From NCBI GenBank assembly GCA_025363325.1, contig JANYEF010000330.1:1-17990 (forward strand): a stretch of DNA of 17,990 nt, written 5' to 3'. The notes below the pieces were generated by a model. That model was given only the letters and a program-made list of their open reading frames with translations. It was not told the origin of the DNA and ran no database searches. A program made the position numbers and the translations under genes. Source of the stretch: Nitrospira sp. GTDB taxonomy: Bacteria; Nitrospirota; Nitrospiria; Nitrospirales; Nitrospiraceae. Numbering within the stretch: position 1 is the first letter of the stretch; the number at the start of each line of letters is the position of its first letter. Positions 14,649 through 17,990 of this stretch are shown one piece after another.

Positions 14649-16544
14649 TCAGCCTCTCGACGAAGATTCCTGTTTGAGCACTCGTGTCCACAGCTCAAAC
14701 TGCGCCACATTGAACAACCTACCTGAAACATCGACGGCACCTTGCTGATGCCGTTCAAGGTCTGAAAGAATCTGGTCAACATTGTAGATGCCCCGCTCTC
14801 GTGCTTCTTGGCTCCGCAGGGTGTCTTTGAGAGGTTTATAGAGATCGCCCGCCAGCCATTTGTTCATCGGCGTCGGAAATCCCATTTTGCCGACGCGAGT
14901 TCTGACGGACTCAGGAATACTTCCCTCCATGGCTTGTCGAAGAATGAATTTGTTCAATGGTCCTTTCAATTTCCATTCTGTCGGCAGGCTAAACAGGAGA
15001 CTGACCAAACGATAATCCAAGAATGGGAGCCGCACCTCGACCGAGTGTGCCATGGAATTCCGATCTTCCACCCGTAAGTAGATCGGCAACGGAGAACGTT
15101 CCACAGAGAGTTTCAGGGACGTTTCGATTCGGCCATCCATGCTTAAATAATCATCAGCCGGTAGGTGGCCGGAGAGTTCCCGCTGGAACCACGAGTTGGC
15201 TTGATTGGCTGCTTGTTGCTTCGTCGACACATAACGCCGATACGCGGGAATCATGTGCAACTGCCACTGGCAGGCCTCTTTGAGTGCACCGATGGCAGAG
15301 TGATTCCGAATACCGCAGTGCCCGACACTATGGGCGCTGACTTCTTTCCATGCCTTTCTAAACCGCCCATCCATCACAAGAGTCCTCCAGTACTCTCGAA
15401 AGTAATTGGGATAACCGGCTGCGGTTTCATCCGCGCCCTGCCCGTTCAAAATAACTTTGACACCATTCATTGCAGCGAGCCTCATCAACTCATAGCCGAT
15501 TAGCGCTGTCATAGAGTGGACTGGCTCATCCTGAAACCGTAGAAATTTAGGCAAACTATCCCAGAGAGTATACGGGGTAGTCTCCAATACTTTGAGGGTT
15601 GCGCGGGTTTGTTCCAGCGTATCCGCGATATAGCGCTTCTCATCGTACTCATCAGCCATATAACAAAAAGCCAAGAGCGGTTTGGCAGCCTCGGTCGGAA
15701 CGCCGCTCTTGATGCGTGCCATCGCACAGATGATGGACGTGGAATCGAGCCCCCCCGATAAACAGACCCCCACTGGAACATCGCTTCGCATTCGGAGGCG
15801 GACAGCATCTTCAAAGATGTCGCGAAATTTCCCAACAGGATCCGTCACCTCGGCAGCAGGAATCGCACTCGTCGACCAATATGACCATTGCGTCCAGCTA
15901 CCATCTAGAGTTATCTCAAATGCCGTGCCGGGGCGAACCTGCGCGATCCCCGTGTAGAATGTATCTTCCTCTTCATCTAAGAGTCCTTGGAGCAAAAACT
16001 TAGAAGACACTCTCCAATTGATCCCACCGGTGTACAGCCCCGATGCGCAAATCGCTTTGATTTCAGAGCCAAAACAGATGCCATTGGAATGCCGGTACCG
16101 ATACAACGGTTTCACGCCGAACCGATCGCGCGCCCCGAACACCACACCGCGTTGCTTGTCATAGATCAGAAACGCCCACATTCCGTTCAGCTTCGACAGA
16201 CAATCTTTACCCCACACCGCATAGGCCTGCAGGAGGACTTCAGTATCTCCACTGGACCGAAATCGGCAGCCGCGGCTTTCCAGTTCATGCCGCAGCTCTA
16301 CGTAATTGTAGATTTCTCCATTGAAGACCATCACGAAATTTCCGTCAGGGCTCACCATCGGCTGATGCGCAGCCGGCGAGAGGTCCAGAATCGAGAGCCG
16401 CCGAAAGGCCAGCCCGACAGACCCGTCGACGTGGGTACCGCTATCGTCAGGACCGCGATGGAACAGGCTGGAACCCATACGATCGAGCGCTTTCCGCTCT
16501 GCTGGTCTCCCGTCGAAATTTACTATTCCTGCGAACCCGCACAT
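14649..16544 (-). CDS. asnB: Glutamine-dependent AsnB-type amidotransferase (GQGADE variant)
   Basis: This 631-residue protein has a full glutaminase domain: Cys2 (MCGFAGIV), FHRGPDDSG at 28-36, FRRLSILDL at 47-55, FNGEIYN at 74-80 and SGDTEV at 98-103. The synthetase half has LSGGLDSTS at 262-270, a diverged FQDEPVHSMTAL, NGQGADETAAGYPNY in place of the SGxGGDE loop of its neighbours, RLPFLDYRL and KMGFPTP. It belongs to a different branch of the AsnB family from the other three, so probably has a different acceptor. The ATG at 16544 puts Cys at position 2, with GAGGG about 8 nt upstream. It is 71 nt from the flippase gene and 71 nt from the epimerase remnant. A run of seven G (15750-15756) encodes the PP-loop glycines. 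Confidence 0.92.
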   Translation of the reverse strand: MCGFAGIVNFDGRPAERKALDRMGSSLFHRGPDDSGTHVDGSVGLAFRRLSILDLSPAAHQPMVSPDGNFVMVFNGEIYNYVELRHELESRGCRFRSSGDTEVLLQAYAVWGKDCLSKLNGMWAFLIYDKQRGVVFGARDRFGVKPLYRYRHSNGICFGSEIKAICASGLYTGGINWRVSSKFLLQGLLDEEEDTFYTGIAQVRPGTAFEITLDGSWTQWSYWSTSAIPAAEVTDPVGKFRDIFEDAVRLRMRSDVPVGVCLSGGLDSTSIICAMARIKSGVPTEAAKPLLAFCYMADEYDEKRYIADTLEQTRATLKVLETTPYTLWDSLPKFLRFQDEPVHSMTALIGYELMRLAAMNGVKVILNGQGADETAAGYPNYFREYWRTLVMDGRFRKAWKEVSAHSVGHCGIRNHSAIGALKEACQWQLHMIPAYRRYVSTKQQAANQANSWFQRELSGHLPADDYLSMDGRIETSLKLSVERSPLPIYLRVEDRNSMAHSVEVRLPFLDYRLVSLLFSLPTEWKLKGPLNKFILRQAMEGSIPESVRTRVGKMGFPTPMNKWLAGDLYKPLKDTLRSQEARERGIYNVDQILSDLERHQQGAVDVSGRLFNVAQFELWTRVLKQESSSRG

Positions 16545-16615
16545 AGTCGATACCCTCTACAAGAACGCTTGACGATTCACTCTTGCGAAGTTCTACAGCC
16601 GGTCCTGTCCTCAGT

Positions 16616-17990
16616 TCAGGCAATTCCTGTGCGAATGACCTGAATGAACGAGCGCACGCGGGCACCGTGAATGCTGAGTGTGATGAGCGCATACGCCGCT
16701 GCACCAGCCGCAACTTCCCCCGAAAATCTTGTGGCCAGCGGCCAACTGGGCGGCATCGTCTGCTTCACCAGTACCACGACGGCTATCATACAGAGGCAAC
16801 CAACGAATGCCGGACGGAGAATACTGAGGTACTGAAAGACCGTCAGGTTGAGTTTCCTAAACACGAACCGATTTGTCTGAATGATCGCAATTGGATGGAC
16901 AATCAGCCATGCCATTGCAATTCCTTGCGTACCCCATCGACTGCAGAGGTAAAACGCGGTCGGCAATACAACAGCCAATCCAAGGGCATTCCACATCGCA
17001 ATTTTCGAACCACCCGTCACAAAAAGAACTTGTGGAGAGAGTGTCTGGATCGCGCGAAACGTGGCATAAAATGCGAGAACCTGGAGCGGCGGTACGACTG
17101 CTGCCCACTTGACTCCGAGCACCAAGAGAACGAACTCCTCCGCTACCAACGCAATACCGACTGTGGCTGGGAAGATGACCAGAGAAAATCCTTCGGTCAG
17201 CGAGAGGAAATACCGCCGAAGTGCGACTGAGTCCTTCTGGACGGCTGCGAAGAGAGATGTAGTCACTTGATTAACAACGGCGGCGACCTTTTCAAGCGGA
17301 ACCATGGCAAGCGACAGCGCCATTCCATACGCACCAAGCGCGGCTTGACCCAACACTTTTCCCGCAATCACAGAGTCAGCGTTGGACTGAATGCACCATG
17401 ACAATCTCGCCACCACAATGTGCCGGCTAAACGTCATCGCCTCCTTCAATGCCGTCATTGATGGCCGCGCAAACGAATGCGTCCGAACAACCAGTGTGGC
17501 AATCATTGCCACAAGAGTACCTACTAGCCCTCCGATCACCAGCGTCCAGTACCCGAACCCCATGAACGCCACTCCGACCATGAAGGTGGCTTGCACAAAC
17601 ACTTGAAGCCCATCGATCAACGCCAGCACTCTGAACCGCAGCTCTTTCTGAAGCAGGGCGCTCGGCACTGTTCGGAAACCCGTGAGCACAAACCCCATCG
17701 CCATGACAATCACCACCGAGACAACTTCCGAGGCTTCATAAAACGTCCCCAGCGGCACGGCCACGGCACAGCAAAACAAAAAGCCGACCACCCCCAAAAT
17801 AACCGACAGGCTGTTGAGCTGCGCGACGACTTGATCGCTTAGATCTCGCAGGGAGACGATCGTAATCCCGACTCCGAACTCGTTGAGGAGACTCACCACG
17901 CCGATGAATGTCGACGCCATACCGACGATTCCGTAATCTTCAGGCGTAAGGATCCTGGCGACAAGGATGGTCGTCACCCAAGACACGACC
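16616..17990 (-). CDS. Polysaccharide flippase, MOP superfamily (Wzx/WzxC-like), N-terminus outside window
   Basis: At least 458 residues are present, with repeated hydrophobic segments typical of 12-14-helix MOP transporters. The opening VVSWVTTILVARILTPEDYG is the end of the first membrane segment of Wzx/WzxC-like proteins (usually '..TIILARLLTPEDFG'). The frame stays open to the window edge, and the first possible start here is a GTG inside this segment, so the real start lies beyond 17990. Other family features are FRTVPSALLQKELRFR, SNADSVIAGKVLGQAALGAYG and FVTGGSKIAMWN. It should flip lipid-linked repeat units from the inner to the outer face of the cytoplasmic membrane. The stop codon lies 71 nt before the next amidotransferase gene. 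Confidence 0.92.
   Translation of the reverse strand, partial: VVSWVTTILVARILTPEDYGIVGMASTFIGVVSLLNEFGVGITIVSLRDLSDQVVAQLNSLSVILGVVGFLFCCAVAVPLGTFYEASEVVSVVIVMAMGFVLTGFRTVPSALLQKELRFRVLALIDGLQVFVQATFMVGVAFMGFGYWTLVIGGLVGTLVAMIATLVVRTHSFARPSMTALKEAMTFSRHIVVARLSWCIQSNADSVIAGKVLGQAALGAYGMALSLAMVPLEKVAAVVNQVTTSLFAAVQKDSVALRRYFLSLTEGFSLVIFPATVGIALVAEEFVLLVLGVKWAAVVPPLQVLAFYATFRAIQTLSPQVLFVTGGSKIAMWNALGLAVVLPTAFYLCSRWGTQGIAMAWLIVHPIAIIQTNRFVFRKLNLTVFQYLSILRPAFVGCLCMIAVVVLVKQTMPPSWPLATRFSGEVAAGAAAYALITLSIHGARVRSFIQVIRTGIA

Noticed and set aside
14620..14655. Short inverted repeat (ATGGG / CCCAT) after the amidotransferase stop codon near 14649.
   Set aside because: The stem is only five pairs and no T-run follows on the minus strand, so it does not support a terminator.
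15750..15756. G7 tract in the PP-loop of the amidotransferase at 14649-16544 as a phase-variable site.
   Set aside because: It encodes the obligatory Gly-Gly of SGGLDS, so the run is explained by the motif and codon choice.
16583..17230. A 215-codon plus-strand frame opposite the flippase gene.
   Set aside because: It is very rich in charged and Cys/Arg residues, lies antisense to conserved membrane segments, and has no convincing start context.

Overview
The window is one dense block of exopolysaccharide genes, all on the minus strand, so transcription runs from high to low coordinates. Several proteins look like families that accompany exosortase A (XrtA/PEP-CTERM) polysaccharide loci: a GT4 glycosyltransferase of the TIGR03088 type (8585-9823), a FemAB-related protein of the TIGR03019 type (12956-14011), an amidotransferase of the TIGR03108 type (6724-8610) and an AMP-forming acyl ligase of the TIGR03098 type (1-406, cut by the window edge). 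These calls are from recalled family features, not a search. The host is probably an environmental Gram-negative bacterium with moderately high GC. Nitrospira-like bacteria or a proteobacterium would fit, but nothing here fixes the taxon, and no exosortase or PEP-CTERM substrate lies in the window.

Layout in transcription order: a MOP-superfamily flippase (16616-17990, N-terminus outside the window); AsnB-type amidotransferase D (14649-16544); a wreck of a UDP-GlcNAc 2-epimerase gene (13999-14577); a FemAB-like protein (12956-14011); amidotransferase C (11019-12914); a membrane GT2 (9868-11022); the XrtA-type GT4 (8585-9823); amidotransferase B (6724-8610); a second GT4 (5488-6705); a secreted TPR protein (4850-5464); a hairpin with a short T-run (4805-4833); AsnB-like protein A, whose glutaminase domain has lost its active-site residues (2877-4784); a NodB-type deacetylase (1773-2873); a GNAT-fold protein (695-1738); an acyl carrier protein (412-678); and the acyl ligase. 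Gaps are mostly under 75 nt and several genes overlap or nearly touch, so most of this is probably one operon. No stretch over 300 bases lacks a gene, and I found no RNA gene, CRISPR array, insertion sequence or convincing promoter.

How it may work: the GT2 and two GT4 enzymes build a lipid-linked glycan that the flippase exports. The four AsnB-family proteins, the FemAB-like protein, the GNAT, the deacetylase and the ACP/ligase pair look like a decoration set that adds amide, aminoacyl or acyl groups. The strongest unusual points are four divergent AsnB-family proteins in 14 kb, the glutaminase-dead one set directly before a deacetylase and near an ACP/acyl ligase, and the internally deleted epimerase gene whose leftover reading frame ends on the start codon of the FemAB gene.
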